Source: Planctomycetota bacterium
Lineage (GTDB): Bacteria > Planctomycetota > Planctomycetia > Pirellulales > Pirellulaceae
DNA length: 55,386 nucleotides
Assembly (NCBI GenBank): GCA_029259935.1
Contig: JAJDEH010000259.1
Coordinates: 1 to 55,386, forward strand
Reading direction: 5' to 3'
Notes under the pieces: model-generated
The model's input: only the letters and a program-made list of their open reading frames with translations
What the model was told of the DNA's origin: nothing
Database searches by the model: none
Program-made: the position numbers and the translations under genes
Shown here: positions 1-9,441 of the stretch, piece after piece
Layout: each line of letters starts with the position of its first letter
How positions within the stretch are numbered: position 1 is the stretch's first letter

Positions 1-1118
1 CCGTCCGGCTTGCGGCCCGGACCAAACACGGCCTCGTCGCCTCGGATGAAGGCCAACTCGACCGGCTTGCCTTCTTCAATCTCAATCTTGCCGGTCGCTC
101 CGAGCGACTTGCCGTCGACACGTTCGTCGTTGTCGTAGGCGTAGCTGACCTCGACCAATTTGCCGATCTCTTCGTGTTCCTCCAGGGCCGCCTTAATTTC
201 CTTCCCCGTACTGATCGTTTTGGATCCATCCGCACCCGTCGCTAGTTGCACTTCGATGAACCGTTGCGGATCGTTACTCCAACCGACTTGCAGCGGACTG
301 TTCGGTTTGCCAGGATGCAGGTAGCGGATCCCCGGCGGCTTGGGTTCGGCGACCGCCATGATTGCGATATCATTCAGCTTGCCTTTCATCGAAGTCACGA
401 TGGTTGGCGGTTGCTTTCGAATGGACTCGTTTACTGTCTTTAGTCCCCCTGCGGTAAACAAAATTACCGGGACCAGAATCACGACTCCCGCGCCCATCAT
501 CACGCCTTGCATGACGTCGGTCCAGACCACCGCGCGGAATCCGCCGTAGGCCGTGTAAAAGATGACCGTGCCCGCGAAGACGACCAGTCCCACCACATAC
601 GCGCTACCGGGCGGAAGTCCCATGCTCTTGATGACATGAGAAAGATTAAACGTCTCTTCGATGATCAGCGCGCCGGCTTTGAATTGCGCCACCAAATTAC
701 AAGTCGTAAAGAATATGATCGTACAAGTCGCGAACAAGCCCAGAGCCGTTGATTCAAAGCGGTCCCGCAGCACGTCGGGAATCGTGATCGCGCCTGTTTT
801 CCGGGCAATCTGGTTGATACGCTTGCCCATCACGCCCATCGTGCACATCGGCACGATCATATAGCTGGCAATCCACAGCGCCAGCACCCAGCCGTAACTG
901 TAGATCAGCGACGGGTAACCGGTAAAACTGCCACCGGACGAACTGGTCGCGGCAAACGTAAAGGCCAACGCCCAGCTTCCCAGTCCCCGGCTGCCCAGGA
1001 AATACTCGCCCATGAACGACTTTTTGCTCAGCAGCCGATGGGACAGCCCGGCCAGCACAAAGACGCCGGCGATGTAGGCGAGAAAAGTAATAATCGTGGC
1101 AGGACTGGTCTGGGTCAT
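1..1118 (-). CDS. Sodium:solute symporter (SSS family), C-terminus outside window
   Basis: Reading the minus strand from the ATG at 1118 gives an open frame to the window edge (about 372 codons; family members are usually 450-650), so the 3' end is missing. The start MTQTSPATIITFLAYIAGVF and the following GEYFLGSRGLGSWALAFTFA, GSFTGYPSLIYSYGW and GAITIPDVLRDRF segments are typical of SSS transporters, with several hydrophobic helices. Members of this family couple Na+ entry to uptake of small solutes across the inner membrane; the substrate cannot be read from the sequence. The start ATG overlaps the stop of the upstream small membrane gene as ATGA, so the two are probably translationally coupled. 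After roughly residue 250 the frame enters a long hydrophilic stretch that may be an extra loop. Confidence 0.85.
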   Translation of the reverse strand, partial: MTQTSPATIITFLAYIAGVFVLAGLSHRLLSKKSFMGEYFLGSRGLGSWALAFTFAATSSSGGSFTGYPSLIYSYGWVLALWIASYMIVPMCTMGVMGKRINQIARKTGAITIPDVLRDRFESTALGLFATCTIIFFTTCNLVAQFKAGALIIEETFNLSHVIKSMGLPPGSAYVVGLVVFAGTVIFYTAYGGFRAVVWTDVMQGVMMGAGVVILVPVILFTAGGLKTVNESIRKQPPTIVTSMKGKLNDIAIMAVAEPKPPGIRYLHPGKPNSPLQVGWSNDPQRFIEVQLATGADGSKTISTGKEIKAALEEHEEIGKLVEVSYAYDNDERVDGKSLGATGKIEIEEGKPVELAFIRGDEAVFGPGRKPD

Positions 1119-1513
1119 GCTCCCTTGGCCTCCGTCTCTTCTTTTTCGCTTTCGTCCGACAGGTCATCTTCAGCGAAGATAAACAGGCCGTAAACAAAAC
1201 TCAGCACCGTGCAAACAACCCAGGGCAAGGCCACGCCGTAGAAAATCCAATCAGGAATACCGAGTCCCAAGGGATAGGTGACGGAATCCGGATCGCGATT
1301 AAAAGCCTCCAGCGGTCCCACCAGCTCGCCAATCGCGGGTCCCGTGGCAGTCGGCAGCGGCTCGTGCGACATAAAACCAAACAGGTAGCAATAGGCCACG
1401 GTGTACACCATGCAGCACGCCCACAGGATCAGAATCATCCGCGCCTCGCGCAACGAATTCCTATATATGGGGTCCTCTTGGTAGTTGCCGTCGGGCTTCG
1501 TCACAGTAGCCAT
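1115..1513 (-). CDS. Small two-helix membrane protein, DUF997/YhdT-like symporter partner
   Basis: A 132-residue protein with two hydrophobic segments (about residues 27-47, ILILWACCMVYTVAYCYLFG, and 90-112, around WIFYGVALPWVVCTVLSFVY) and an acidic C-terminal tail rich in Glu. Size, two helices and position directly before an SSS transporter match the DUF997/YhdT type, whose E. coli member sits beside panF. The stop TGA overlaps the symporter ATG, indicating a two-gene operon. A role as accessory subunit of the symporter is inferred from context. Confidence 0.7.
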   Translation of the reverse strand: MATVTKPDGNYQEDPIYRNSLREARMILILWACCMVYTVAYCYLFGFMSHEPLPTATGPAIGELVGPLEAFNRDPDSVTYPLGLGIPDWIFYGVALPWVVCTVLSFVYGLFIFAEDDLSDESEKEETEAKGA

Positions 1514-1646
1514 TCGCGTGTTCCGCTAACGAGCTGTAGGGTCAGTTTTCCTCGAACGGTGATTGTAGTGGTTTACCACGCCACTTTCATCAGCCAGAAT
1601 TGAACTTCCCCGGATTATTTCGCACACCCGTAAAAAGAATGAAGCC

Positions 1647-2714
1647 ATGCTCCTGTTCGATGCCCACCTTGATATTTCGATGAACGCCGTGGAGTGGAAC
1701 CGAGATTTCACCCGCCCGCTCGATGAAGTTCGCCGCCGCGAAGCCACCATGACCGACAAGATCGATCGCGGTCTGGGCGTGGCCACGTTCGAGGAAATGC
1801 GTCGCGGACAAATCGGAATCTGTGTCGCCACGCAGATCGCCCGCTATGTCGCGGAAGGCAATCCCATGCCGGGTTGGCACAGTCCCGAGATTGCTTGGGC
1901 GGTGACCCAAGGTCAACTGGCGTGGTACCGCGAAATGGAACGCATCGGACAACTGAAGGCGATCACCACCAAGGAGGCCCTGAATCAGCATGTTGAACTG
2001 TGGATGGACGAGCCGCCGGCCGATGCTCCGATTGGTTACATTCTTAGCCTAGAAGGCGCGGATTCTATTGTCACCCTGGATCATCTGCACACGGCATACG
2101 AAGGCGGCCTGCGAGCACTGGGGCCGGCCCACTACGGACCGGGCCGCTATGCACCGGGAACCGGCAGTGAAGGCGGATTGGAGGAGCAAGGCCCCGCTCT
2201 GCTGAAAGAGATGCGGCAGTTGGGCATGATCCTCGATGCGACCCATTTGACCGATGAAGCGTTTTGGCAGGCCCTGGAGATCTTCGACGGGCCGGTGTGG
2301 GCCAGCCACAACAACTGCCGGGCGATCGTCCCCGCCCAGCGGCAATTCAGCGACGAGCAGCTCAAGGCGTTGATCGAACGGGGTGCCGTGATTGGGGCCG
2401 CCTTCGATGCCTGGATGATGTATCCCGACGGCTGGGTTCGCGGCAAGACGACGCCCGAGGAAACCGGAGTCAAGATCGAGTGGATCGTCGACCACATCGA
2501 TCACATTTGCCAACTGGCGGGCAATGCCAAGCATTGCGCCATCGGTTCCGATCTGGATGGCGGATTTGGCCGCGAACAGTGCCCGATCGACCTGCATTCG
2601 ATCGCGGATCTGCAGGCGCTGGCGACCATCCTCCCCAGTCGCGGCTATAGTGCCGAGGACGTGGAGGGTATTATGCATGGGAACTGGATTCGATTCCTCA
2701 ACGAAGCTTGGTAG
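1647..2714 (+). CDS. Membrane dipeptidase (renal dipeptidase, peptidase family M19)
   Basis: A 355-residue protein of normal family length. The N-terminal DAHLD gives the His-x-Asp metal pair of M19 enzymes, and a Glu in the segment SLEGADSIV fits the bridging carboxylate. Further family segments are LDATHLTDEAFWQALE, WASHNNCRAI and AIGSDLDGGFG. M19 enzymes are binuclear zinc hydrolases that cleave dipeptides, including D-residue or beta-lactam-like substrates. There is no signal peptide, so it is probably cytoplasmic. The FAH-family gene begins 4 nt after the stop, so the two form an operon, divergent from the symporter pair across a 133-bp promoter region. Confidence 0.9.
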   Translation: MLLFDAHLDISMNAVEWNRDFTRPLDEVRRREATMTDKIDRGLGVATFEEMRRGQIGICVATQIARYVAEGNPMPGWHSPEIAWAVTQGQLAWYREMERIGQLKAITTKEALNQHVELWMDEPPADAPIGYILSLEGADSIVTLDHLHTAYEGGLRALGPAHYGPGRYAPGTGSEGGLEEQGPALLKEMRQLGMILDATHLTDEAFWQALEIFDGPVWASHNNCRAIVPAQRQFSDEQLKALIERGAVIGAAFDAWMMYPDGWVRGKTTPEETGVKIEWIVDHIDHICQLAGNAKHCAIGSDLDGGFGREQCPIDLHSIADLQALATILPSRGYSAEDVEGIMHGNWIRFLNEAW

Positions 2715-2718
2715 CAAA

Positions 2719-3588
2719 ATGAAATTGGTCAAATACAGTCATGGTGCTGTCCATGGCGCTGTCGGGCGTCTCACCCAGGACGGCATCATTCCCATCAAGC
2801 TGGACGGCGAACATTATTCCTCGCTGTTTCAAATTCTGGAGGCCGAGGCACCACAGGAGGCCGTTGAATTTTTGTCCGACGTTTCCGGCACGCCCATCCC
2901 GCTAGACCAAGCGACGTTGCTCGCGCCGATCGATCAGCAGGAAGTTTGGGCGGCGGGCGTGACCTACAAGCGAAGCCGCGCCGCCCGCATGGAAGAATCC
3001 GAAGCGGCCGCCTCGTGCTACGATCTGGTCTATGTGTCACCACGGCCCGAGTTGTTCATGAAAGCGACGCCGCATCGTGTGTCCGGGCCGGGCGAGCCGA
3101 TCCGTATTCGTGAGGATTCCGAATGGAATGTTCCCGAGCCGGAATTGGCGCTGGTGCTAAATTCGCGTGCCGAACTGGTCGGATTTACCGTCGGCAACGA
3201 CGTCAGCAGCCGGGATATCGAAGGCGATAACCCGCTCTACCTGCCGCAGGCGAAAGTCTACGACCAATGTTGCGGACTGGGGCCGTGCATCCGGCTGGCG
3301 GGCGGCTTGCATGGAGCCAACGAACTGGGCATCAAGCTGGAGATTTTCCGCGACTCGAACAAGGTGTTCGAGGGCGAGACCAACGTTTCGCAAATGGCTC
3401 GTTCATTTCCAAATCTAATTAGCTGGCTGGCGCGAGATAACTCGTTCCCGACCGGCGCGTTTCTCTTGACGGGAACAGGTATCGTGCCGGACAGCGACTT
3501 TACGCTGCTTGCGGGTGATATGGTCGAGATCACGATTGATGAAATCGGGACGCTCCGCAATCCGGTGGTCCAAGCCGCTTCCGGATAA
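2719..3588 (+). CDS. Fumarylacetoacetate hydrolase (FAH) family protein
   Basis: 289 residues from the ATG at 2719. The open frame extends upstream inside the dipeptidase gene, but that part is a frame shadow. FAH-fold features are WAAGVTYKRSRAARMEES, the acidic metal-ligand region around VPEPELALVL, and VGNDVSSRDIEG. The family includes hydrolases, lyases and dehydratases of 2-keto or beta-diketo acids using Mg2+. The GVTYxRSRxARxEES stretch resembles 2-keto-3-deoxy-pentonate dehydratases of this fold, but the substrate is uncertain. It follows the dipeptidase by 4 nt and is probably cotranscribed. Confidence 0.85.
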   Translation: MKLVKYSHGAVHGAVGRLTQDGIIPIKLDGEHYSSLFQILEAEAPQEAVEFLSDVSGTPIPLDQATLLAPIDQQEVWAAGVTYKRSRAARMEESEAAASCYDLVYVSPRPELFMKATPHRVSGPGEPIRIREDSEWNVPEPELALVLNSRAELVGFTVGNDVSSRDIEGDNPLYLPQAKVYDQCCGLGPCIRLAGGLHGANELGIKLEIFRDSNKVFEGETNVSQMARSFPNLISWLARDNSFPTGAFLLTGTGIVPDSDFTLLAGDMVEITIDEIGTLRNPVVQAASG

Positions 3589-3877
3589 GACGCGCCTGCA
3601 TGTGATTCTCCCCCCTTGGGTAGAATGAGAATCGGTTGGCGCTAGGCGATGGAGTTCCACTGGATGATCCGGAACGAGTACCAGGGCGAAACCGGCCGAA
3701 CCCTGTTGACCGTGGACGGGGTGAGCCGGGCAACTTCATGATGTTGGGCGGCCAAGGGCAGACAATCAGCCAATTTGTGTTGCGGCCAGCGGCTTGGCTT
3801 CCGATAATACTCCAGGCCTTGAGATTTGCTGCTGATCCTCCCACCAACTTCCTTCCTGCCTCGGACCTTGCACAATC

Positions 3878-5281
3878 ATGCTACGGATTTTCGATGGAAA
3901 ACAGAGAATGAACCGCCGGCAGTTGCTGACGATTGGCGGTTTGGGATTGGGCGGGTTGTCGCTTGGCTCGCTGCTTGCCGCTCGGGCGGCCAGCGGGGCC
4001 GGACCGGCCTCCATTACCGGCAAGTCGGTGATCTTTCTTTTTCAACAAGGCGGCCCGAGCCAGTTGGAGACGTTCGATCCCAAGGTGGACGCGCCCAGCG
4101 GCGTGCGCACTGTCACTGGCACCGTGCAAACAAAACTGCCCGGCGTATTGTTTGGCGACCGCATGCCGCAGCTTTCCAAGCTGGCCGACCAGCTTGCGAT
4201 CGTTCGTTCATTCCAAACCAACAACGGCGGGCACAACATCCAACCGATCGTCGGTCCCGATTCGTTGGAGACGAACATCGGTGTACATTATTCGCGCGTC
4301 GCCGGAGCAACTCGGCCGCGCAGCGGAATGCCAACCAACGCAGTCATCTATCCCAGCGCCGTGGACGCTGACGTACCCGGCCCACAAGCTCGCGGCAATT
4401 TGTCGTCGACAGGAGCCTATGGCAGCGGCTTTGCGCCGTTTGTTCCCGGCGCGGGCGGCCAACTGCAAAAGGACATGGAGTTGAATCTGGCGAAGGGCCG
4501 CTTCTTTGACGACCGCCGCGGGATTTTGCGACAGCTTGATCGGCTCAACCGGCAGGCCGATGCGTCGGGCCGTCTGGAAGCCGCCGACGAATTGCAAGCG
4601 CAAGCCTATGAACTGCTGCTAGGCGGCGGAGTGTCCGGGGCGCTCGATTTAACCAAAGAAGATGCCAGCACCGTCGCGCGCTACGATACCAGCCACTTCG
4701 CCAAGCCGGGCCAGTGGCACAAAGCGGCGCGCGGCAAACGAGGCTACTACCATGCGCAAGCCCAAACCATCGGCAAGCTGTTGTTGCTGGCCCGTCGCCT
4801 TTGCGAAGCCGGTTGTGGTTTCGTCACCATCCACGCGGGTTACGCCGGCGTGTGGGACATGCACGCCGACGGTAACAACTTAAACATGACCGACGGCATG
4901 GACGCGGTGGGGCGGTCGTTCGATCATGCAGTCGCGGCTTTTGTCGAAGACCTCGAGCAGCGCGGACTGCGGGACAAGATTCTACTGGTCTGCTGTGGAG
5001 AAATGGGCCGCACGCCGCGCATCAACAAGCGCGGCGGACGCGATCATTGGGGCAAACTGGCACCACTGTTGCTGTATGGCGGCGGGACCGAAGGAGGCCA
5101 GGTGATTGGTCAATCAGATCGCGGGGGCGGCCAACCGCTGTCCGACAACTTGACGCCCAAACACCTGATTTCGTCGATCATGCACACGATGTTTGATGTC
5201 GGCCAGTTGCGGTTGCAAGCCGGCGTTCCGGCTCAACTGGCGAAGCTGACTGAGAGTGAGCCGATACCGGGCTTGTTTTAG
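3878..5281 (+). CDS. DUF1501 protein, exported (Tat-like signal)
   Basis: 467 residues. The beginning MLRIFDGK followed by NRRQLLTIGGLGLGGLSLG is the usual arrangement of planctomycete DUF1501 proteins: a short lead, then twin arginine and a hydrophobic stretch. For that reason the ATG at 3878 is preferred over the one at 3908. Conserved blocks include FLFQQGGPSQLETFDPK, GDRMPQLSKLADQLAIVRSF and EMGRTPRINKRGGRDHWG. DUF1501 has a sulfatase/phosphatase-like fold but no proven reaction. It is usually paired with a PSD1/DUF1553 cytochrome gene; this copy is not. Its stop lies 2 bp from the convergent pyrophosphorylase stop. Confidence 0.88.
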   Translation: MLRIFDGKQRMNRRQLLTIGGLGLGGLSLGSLLAARAASGAGPASITGKSVIFLFQQGGPSQLETFDPKVDAPSGVRTVTGTVQTKLPGVLFGDRMPQLSKLADQLAIVRSFQTNNGGHNIQPIVGPDSLETNIGVHYSRVAGATRPRSGMPTNAVIYPSAVDADVPGPQARGNLSSTGAYGSGFAPFVPGAGGQLQKDMELNLAKGRFFDDRRGILRQLDRLNRQADASGRLEAADELQAQAYELLLGGGVSGALDLTKEDASTVARYDTSHFAKPGQWHKAARGKRGYYHAQAQTIGKLLLLARRLCEAGCGFVTIHAGYAGVWDMHADGNNLNMTDGMDAVGRSFDHAVAAFVEDLEQRGLRDKILLVCCGEMGRTPRINKRGGRDHWGKLAPLLLYGGGTEGGQVIGQSDRGGGQPLSDNLTPKHLISSIMHTMFDVGQLRLQAGVPAQLAKLTESEPIPGLF

Positions 5282-5283
5282 CG

Positions 5284-6675
5284 TTACAGGGGGGCGGATC
5301 CCTCCACATGCCGTCCGGACAAAATAGCGCCGCCGGGAATATGCACTGGATGGTCGTCGTCGCGGATCAGTTCCACGTCGCCCTTCATTACCACGTCGGC
5401 ACCGAAACGAAAGTCCCCCTTGATCGAAAGACTGTCGCACTCTCTTAGCGACGGCGGCCCCGCGGCAAACCGCTCTTCAAAGTCCTCCATGTGCCGATAG
5501 AAGGCACTATCCAAAGTGATCGTCGCATGTTGGCGACAAACCAACCGGCCATCATCCGTGAGTTCATACGCGTCTGACCGGACCAGCAACAATTCGTTCG
5601 TTGTCTTTACCGGAGCAAATCGGGTGCGAGGGACGCAAATGGCACGCGCATCTTCAAACACCTCGATCGCGGCCCCCATGGCCGTTTCCAATTGATAGAC
5701 GGGCGTCGAAGTGCTGTTCGTGGGATCCACCGTTTTCGAGTTGCAAATCCACGGCAAGTTCAACTTCCCCGCAACCATGCAATCTCGGACGGCTTGCAGA
5801 TCGAGCCAAATGTTGTTCGTGTTAAAGTACTGATGCAGATCGATGCGTTGATATTTCTCTCGGTCCGCTTCGGGGCATTGAGCCGATTCGCGCAAGATCC
5901 AACGGTGTCCTTTTCGCGCCAAGTGTCCGCCTTTGGCGTCCATTTCCTGCCGCCGAGCGACTTCCATCATGAAGGGCGCTCCGCTCTTGACGAAATGTCC
6001 CAATAACGCGAAGTCCAACGTCGCTCCGAGATTATCGGAATTGGAAACAAATGCGTAGCGAATGTCTTGGGACAACAACTCATCGAGCTTTCCGCTGCAG
6101 AACAAAGCGGCGTAGAGATCGCCGTGACCGGGAGGGCACCATTCCAATTTGGGATCCGCCGGCCAGGTTACGGGTGCGCGATCCTCTTGACGAACCTTGG
6201 GCACCATGTTCTGAAGAAACGTTTGGGGAACAGACCGGCCCTGGGCTTGCATCGTGTTTAGAGCGGCCCGCGTTTCCTGATCCGTCGCCTCGCTGTTCAT
6301 CAGTAGGACCGGTACGTCATGTTGTTCGGACTGCCGGATGATGATCTCCAGAAACGAATAATCACCCCGCACCGGAATCAACGACTTGGGGCCAGCCAAT
6401 CCCATTCCCGTACCCAATCCGCCATTCAACTTGACGACGACCACTTGCCGGCGTGATGCTCTGCCCGTTTCTTCGGCGGTTGTGTCGATGTCGGCCAGCA
6501 ACTGCAAGTTGTCCGCGGCCTCAATGTCGCGGTCGTAAATCAAGCAGTCATCCGCGTCGCACAGTTGCTCGTAGTGACGCCGGAAAGTTTCGATGACCAG
6601 CGGATAGACGCCTCGCTGGCGCATCCGCTCTTCAAATGGCCCAAACGCGGCGAGAGGTTTGCTTCCCGAATTCAT
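5284..6675 (-). CDS. UTP--glucose-1-phosphate uridylyltransferase (eukaryote-type UDPGP family)
   Basis: 463 residues from the ATG at 6675. The frame stays open upstream but that part lies inside the next gene in another frame. The nucleotide-binding signature VVKLNGGLGTGMGLAGPKS is characteristic of the UDPGP family (UGP2/AGX type) rather than the bacterial GalU family. Other blocks are PVLLMNSEATD, WCPPGHGDLYAAL and FVSNSDNLGATLD. The enzyme makes UDP-glucose from UTP and glucose-1-phosphate in the cytoplasm. An AGGGA about 12 nt upstream may serve as ribosome site. The gene lies 68 bp downstream of the zinc-ribbon membrane gene on the same strand. Confidence 0.92.
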   Translation of the reverse strand: MNSGSKPLAAFGPFEERMRQRGVYPLVIETFRRHYEQLCDADDCLIYDRDIEAADNLQLLADIDTTAEETGRASRRQVVVVKLNGGLGTGMGLAGPKSLIPVRGDYSFLEIIIRQSEQHDVPVLLMNSEATDQETRAALNTMQAQGRSVPQTFLQNMVPKVRQEDRAPVTWPADPKLEWCPPGHGDLYAALFCSGKLDELLSQDIRYAFVSNSDNLGATLDFALLGHFVKSGAPFMMEVARRQEMDAKGGHLARKGHRWILRESAQCPEADREKYQRIDLHQYFNTNNIWLDLQAVRDCMVAGKLNLPWICNSKTVDPTNSTSTPVYQLETAMGAAIEVFEDARAICVPRTRFAPVKTTNELLLVRSDAYELTDDGRLVCRQHATITLDSAFYRHMEDFEERFAAGPPSLRECDSLSIKGDFRFGADVVMKGDVELIRDDDHPVHIPGGAILSGRHVEGSAPL

Positions 6676-6743
6676 CGAGCCGTCGCATTCCCTAGTGATT
6701 AGCCGCACTGTTCCGGAGTGGGCGGCGGCGACTTTCCTGGATC

Positions 6744-8414
6744 TTAAGATCCTTCTTTGGGATCGGGCGCCGCGCCGGGAATTGCCGACGGCGTCGATGG
6801 CAATTTCGGCGCAGGGATCTCGATTTTCGGAACTTCTATTTTTGGCAGATCGATCGCGGGCACCGGAACCGCCGGAAGCCGTGGCTGGTCGGTCTTTGCC
6901 GGTTTCATCGGCGCGGTTGTCCGCCCAGTCGACGCCAAGACAATGGTTTGTGCCGCGCAATACAACTCGGACGCGTCGCCTTCGTAGCCAGTCAGTTGAA
7001 ACCGTGGATTGTCAGAAACCACGCCCAGAATGAGTACCTTGTCGCCTTCCTTGAGTTGGCTCGGCGAGCGTCCGAGCGAAACGAAAGGAATCTGCTTGCC
7101 CTCCGTTTGCTCAATCTCCAAGGTAGCGACATGTGGGGCGGTCTTGACCACGGTTCCGATTGCCACGATTCCTCGATTCGTCCGTTGCCGTGGCTCGGCC
7201 ATCCAGGTTTGCAGTTCTTTGGCGATTAAACCGGCCTGTTTCGGTACGGCCGTGAACTTCCGCATTTGGGATTCTACTTCGCCAAGTTCATTCTTAACGG
7301 CTTGTTCCATGGGATTCGAAAACGCGATGACTTCACCGAGCCGCGCCAATTGTGCGTAAAAGTCGCGGTCCAACTCCGCGGGCGTCTTATCGGGATTGTC
7401 TAAAGGATTCGCCCATCGCACGGCCGCCGCATACATGTCGCGCTTCGCTTGGGTCACGTCCGCCGCAACCACGGCATCCGGATCGCGAAAGGCCACGGGA
7501 GCTGCCAACGGCTTTTCGTTATGCTCGGGTTCTGGCGGGTCTTCGCTTTCCTGAGTCCCTATGCCGTTCGGGACGGGAAGCGGTGGTTCATTCGATACGG
7601 TAGCGTCGTTTGTTTTCGGCGTCCTGTCTGGATCGCCTAGAAAACCCCGTTTGATTGGCGGTGAAGTTGTGTCGGTGATCGGCTGTGTGTCGTCTTGTGG
7701 ATTGCGAAACGCGCCTTGGTCTTGGTCGGTTCCCTGGTCTTTCGCCGTTCCTTGATCTTGCGCTGTTCCTTGATCTTGAGTATTTTTGTTTTTGCTAAAC
7801 GTGAAGGCGGCATTGGCTGAACCACCATCGGTTTCATCTTCGGCGTTCGAATCAATGTCACTTTGCCCACCGCGATGTTTTGCCGGAACGATAAAGGGAA
7901 CATAAGCGGCGACCTTGGGGCCCAAATCGAAAGGATCTCGGTCCCATCCCCACGGTAGCCACCACAACAGAATCATCGCCAGCGTCAAACCAATCGCTCC
8001 GCCCCCCACGACTTTGACCATCTCCCAAACCACACTCTTCTGCTTGCGTCGAGGGCGTCCCGAGGATCGCGTCGTGGAAACAGGCTTCGGCGCGCCGGCG
8101 CTGGTTGCTGGGTCCATTTGGAATGCGGGAGTCAGGCTGTCATCTTCCGCCGGCGCGAGCCCCCCAACGTCGAACGGCGAGGCCTCTCCGAAACTCGACC
8201 CGGCTGGAGATTCATAAGCAGCATAGGCGTTGTCTTCCGCCGGCTGAGAACCACCTGGGTCGCTCAACACCACCAGGGTCGGGGGCATTTGGGCCATGGC
8301 GGCGGACAACGCGTATTCCTCTTGGCAAAGAGGGCAACGGACTTGAGCTTCGGCGCTGGCTCCAGCGGGAACGAGCACTTCTTCATGACAGGCGGGACAA
8401 TTCGAGACGGCCAT
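6744..8414 (-). CDS. Zinc-ribbon, single-pass membrane protein of unknown function
   Basis: 556 residues. The N-terminus carries two CxxC pairs (CPACHEEVLVP and VRCPLCQEEY), a zinc ribbon often seen at the start of planctomycete membrane proteins. A lysine/arginine patch precedes one transmembrane segment at about residues 136-155 (VVGGGAIGLTLAMILLWWLP). A low-complexity linker follows with four DQGT-type repeats around residues 213-232. A folded C-terminal part (about 310-500) includes a small beta-rich domain (VAIGTVVKTAPHVATLEIEQ). The end is Pro-rich with repeated PKIE(V/I)P units. Function is not recognisable; topology suggests a cytoplasmic zinc ribbon and an extracytoplasmic C-terminal part. 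Confidence 0.75.
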   Translation of the reverse strand: MAVSNCPACHEEVLVPAGASAEAQVRCPLCQEEYALSAAMAQMPPTLVVLSDPGGSQPAEDNAYAAYESPAGSSFGEASPFDVGGLAPAEDDSLTPAFQMDPATSAGAPKPVSTTRSSGRPRRKQKSVVWEMVKVVGGGAIGLTLAMILLWWLPWGWDRDPFDLGPKVAAYVPFIVPAKHRGGQSDIDSNAEDETDGGSANAAFTFSKNKNTQDQGTAQDQGTAKDQGTDQDQGAFRNPQDDTQPITDTTSPPIKRGFLGDPDRTPKTNDATVSNEPPLPVPNGIGTQESEDPPEPEHNEKPLAAPVAFRDPDAVVAADVTQAKRDMYAAAVRWANPLDNPDKTPAELDRDFYAQLARLGEVIAFSNPMEQAVKNELGEVESQMRKFTAVPKQAGLIAKELQTWMAEPRQRTNRGIVAIGTVVKTAPHVATLEIEQTEGKQIPFVSLGRSPSQLKEGDKVLILGVVSDNPRFQLTGYEGDASELYCAAQTIVLASTGRTTAPMKPAKTDQPRLPAVPVPAIDLPKIEVPKIEIPAPKLPSTPSAIPGAAPDPKEGS

Positions 8415-8864
8415 GTTCCTCTCCAGGGGGAAGACTGCGTAATCAAACTAGTTTACCAATCGACACTTAGGAGTACAGAGCGGCTGCGGACATCATCGCT
8501 GGCTTGGTGGCCCTTTCACTCAACGATGTCACGCCAAAGCCTTAAGCCATTCCGATCGATACCCAGTTCAGCTAGGAGACCGATGAAATGGCACCCCCCC
8601 TTAGAAAGGGTGCCAATAAAACCCTCCAGGTGGGTCGCAAAAAACAGTTGAGGGGGTTATGCTTCTGTTCTAGTTATTTGGTTGGGCGGCATTTCGTAAG
8701 TCCGTTCAGTAGGCGTGATTTTGTCCATGGTCATCTTTTCCGGCCAGCAGTGTCACGTCCAATCATTTGGTGACTGATGATTACTACTACCACATCACAG
8801 TTGACAATTGATTTCTTATCTTTGAATGGTTCACCGCCTCTAGGTGAACCGGGAGGGTGCGATA
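8415..8864. other. Non-coding interval with a palindromic hairpin at 8589-8615
   Basis: About 450 bp between divergent genes without a convincing protein frame. It contains a perfect 8-bp inverted repeat, TGGCACCC (8589-8596) and GGGTGCCA (8608-8615), with an 11-nt loop. No T-run follows on either strand, so it is not a clear terminator. The 3' end carries the promoter/operator-like elements listed separately. Confidence 0.5.
8801..8850 (+). promoter_or_regulatory. Candidate promoter and palindromic operator of the HTH gene
   Basis: TTGACA at 8801-8806 is a consensus -35 box. A weak -10-like TTGAAT lies at 8822-8827 (15-bp spacing). Immediately after it is a perfect inverted repeat, GGTTCACC (8828-8835) and GGTGAACC (8843-8850), with a 7-bp spacer. 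The arms would sit at or just after the transcription start and directly before the GGAGG ribosome site (8852-8856). This placement suits an operator for autoregulation by the HTH protein that follows; that link is inferred. Confidence 0.45.
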
Positions 8865-9407
8865 ATGGCAACTGCCGAACTACGTCTTGTGCACGTCGAC
8901 GAAGTACCCACCGAGGGACAAGAGAGGTCTGATGGGGAAAGACTTCCGCTGCACCGTATCCGCGAGGTGCGAGAGCAGCAGCATGTTTCTTTGCGCAGCG
9001 CGGCTCGCCGGATGAGAACCGACATGGCCACGGTGCGCGCTGAAGAGGATGAAAACGCAGACCTGCGGCTCAGCGAACTCTATCGCTGGCAGCAGGCACT
9101 GGATGTTCCCGTGGCTGACTTGTTGGAGGACACGGGATCGCCGCTTTCTCGCCCCGTGATGGAGCGAGCGCGCATGGTCCGTCTGATGAAGACGGCGATG
9201 GCCATCTTGGAACAGTCCGACGCATCGGTGAGCCGCATGGCTCAGAATCTCGTCGATCAATTGATCGAGGTGATGCCCGAATTGGCCGATGTGGCAGCTT
9301 GGCACGCCGTCGGCCAACGTCGCGGACTCAACGAGTTGGGACGGATCGCCGAATGTCCGATTTCGGACGAATACCTTGGAAATCCCACCAGCAACGGCGA
9401 TTGGTAG
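8865..9407 (+). CDS. XRE-like helix-turn-helix regulator
   Basis: 180 residues starting at the ATG at 8865, chosen because GGAGG ends 8 nt upstream; an in-frame GTG at 8844 lies inside the palindrome. Residues about 25-85 (IREVREQQHVSLRSAARRM, then a second helix and LYRWQQALDVPVADLLED) fit a Cro/C1-type HTH domain, in which SLRSAARRM would be the first HTH helix. The C-terminal half is helical (LMKTAMAILEQSDASVSRM) and could be a dimerisation region. It is probably a DNA-binding regulator; targets are unknown apart from the adjacent palindrome. Confidence 0.72.
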   Translation: MATAELRLVHVDEVPTEGQERSDGERLPLHRIREVREQQHVSLRSAARRMRTDMATVRAEEDENADLRLSELYRWQQALDVPVADLLEDTGSPLSRPVMERARMVRLMKTAMAILEQSDASVSRMAQNLVDQLIEVMPELADVAAWHAVGQRRGLNELGRIAECPISDEYLGNPTSNGDW

Positions 9408-9441
9408 ATTCTAGGGATTCAAGAGTACTGAAAAAGAAGCA

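Noticed and set aside
3636..3911. 91-codon frame before the first DUF1501 gene
   Set aside because: Composition not protein-like, overlaps the DUF1501 start, no ribosome site.
6676..6960. 95-codon N-terminal extension of the UDP-glucose pyrophosphorylase
   Set aside because: It lies antiframe inside the zinc-ribbon gene and looks random; the family sequence starts at the ATG at 6675.
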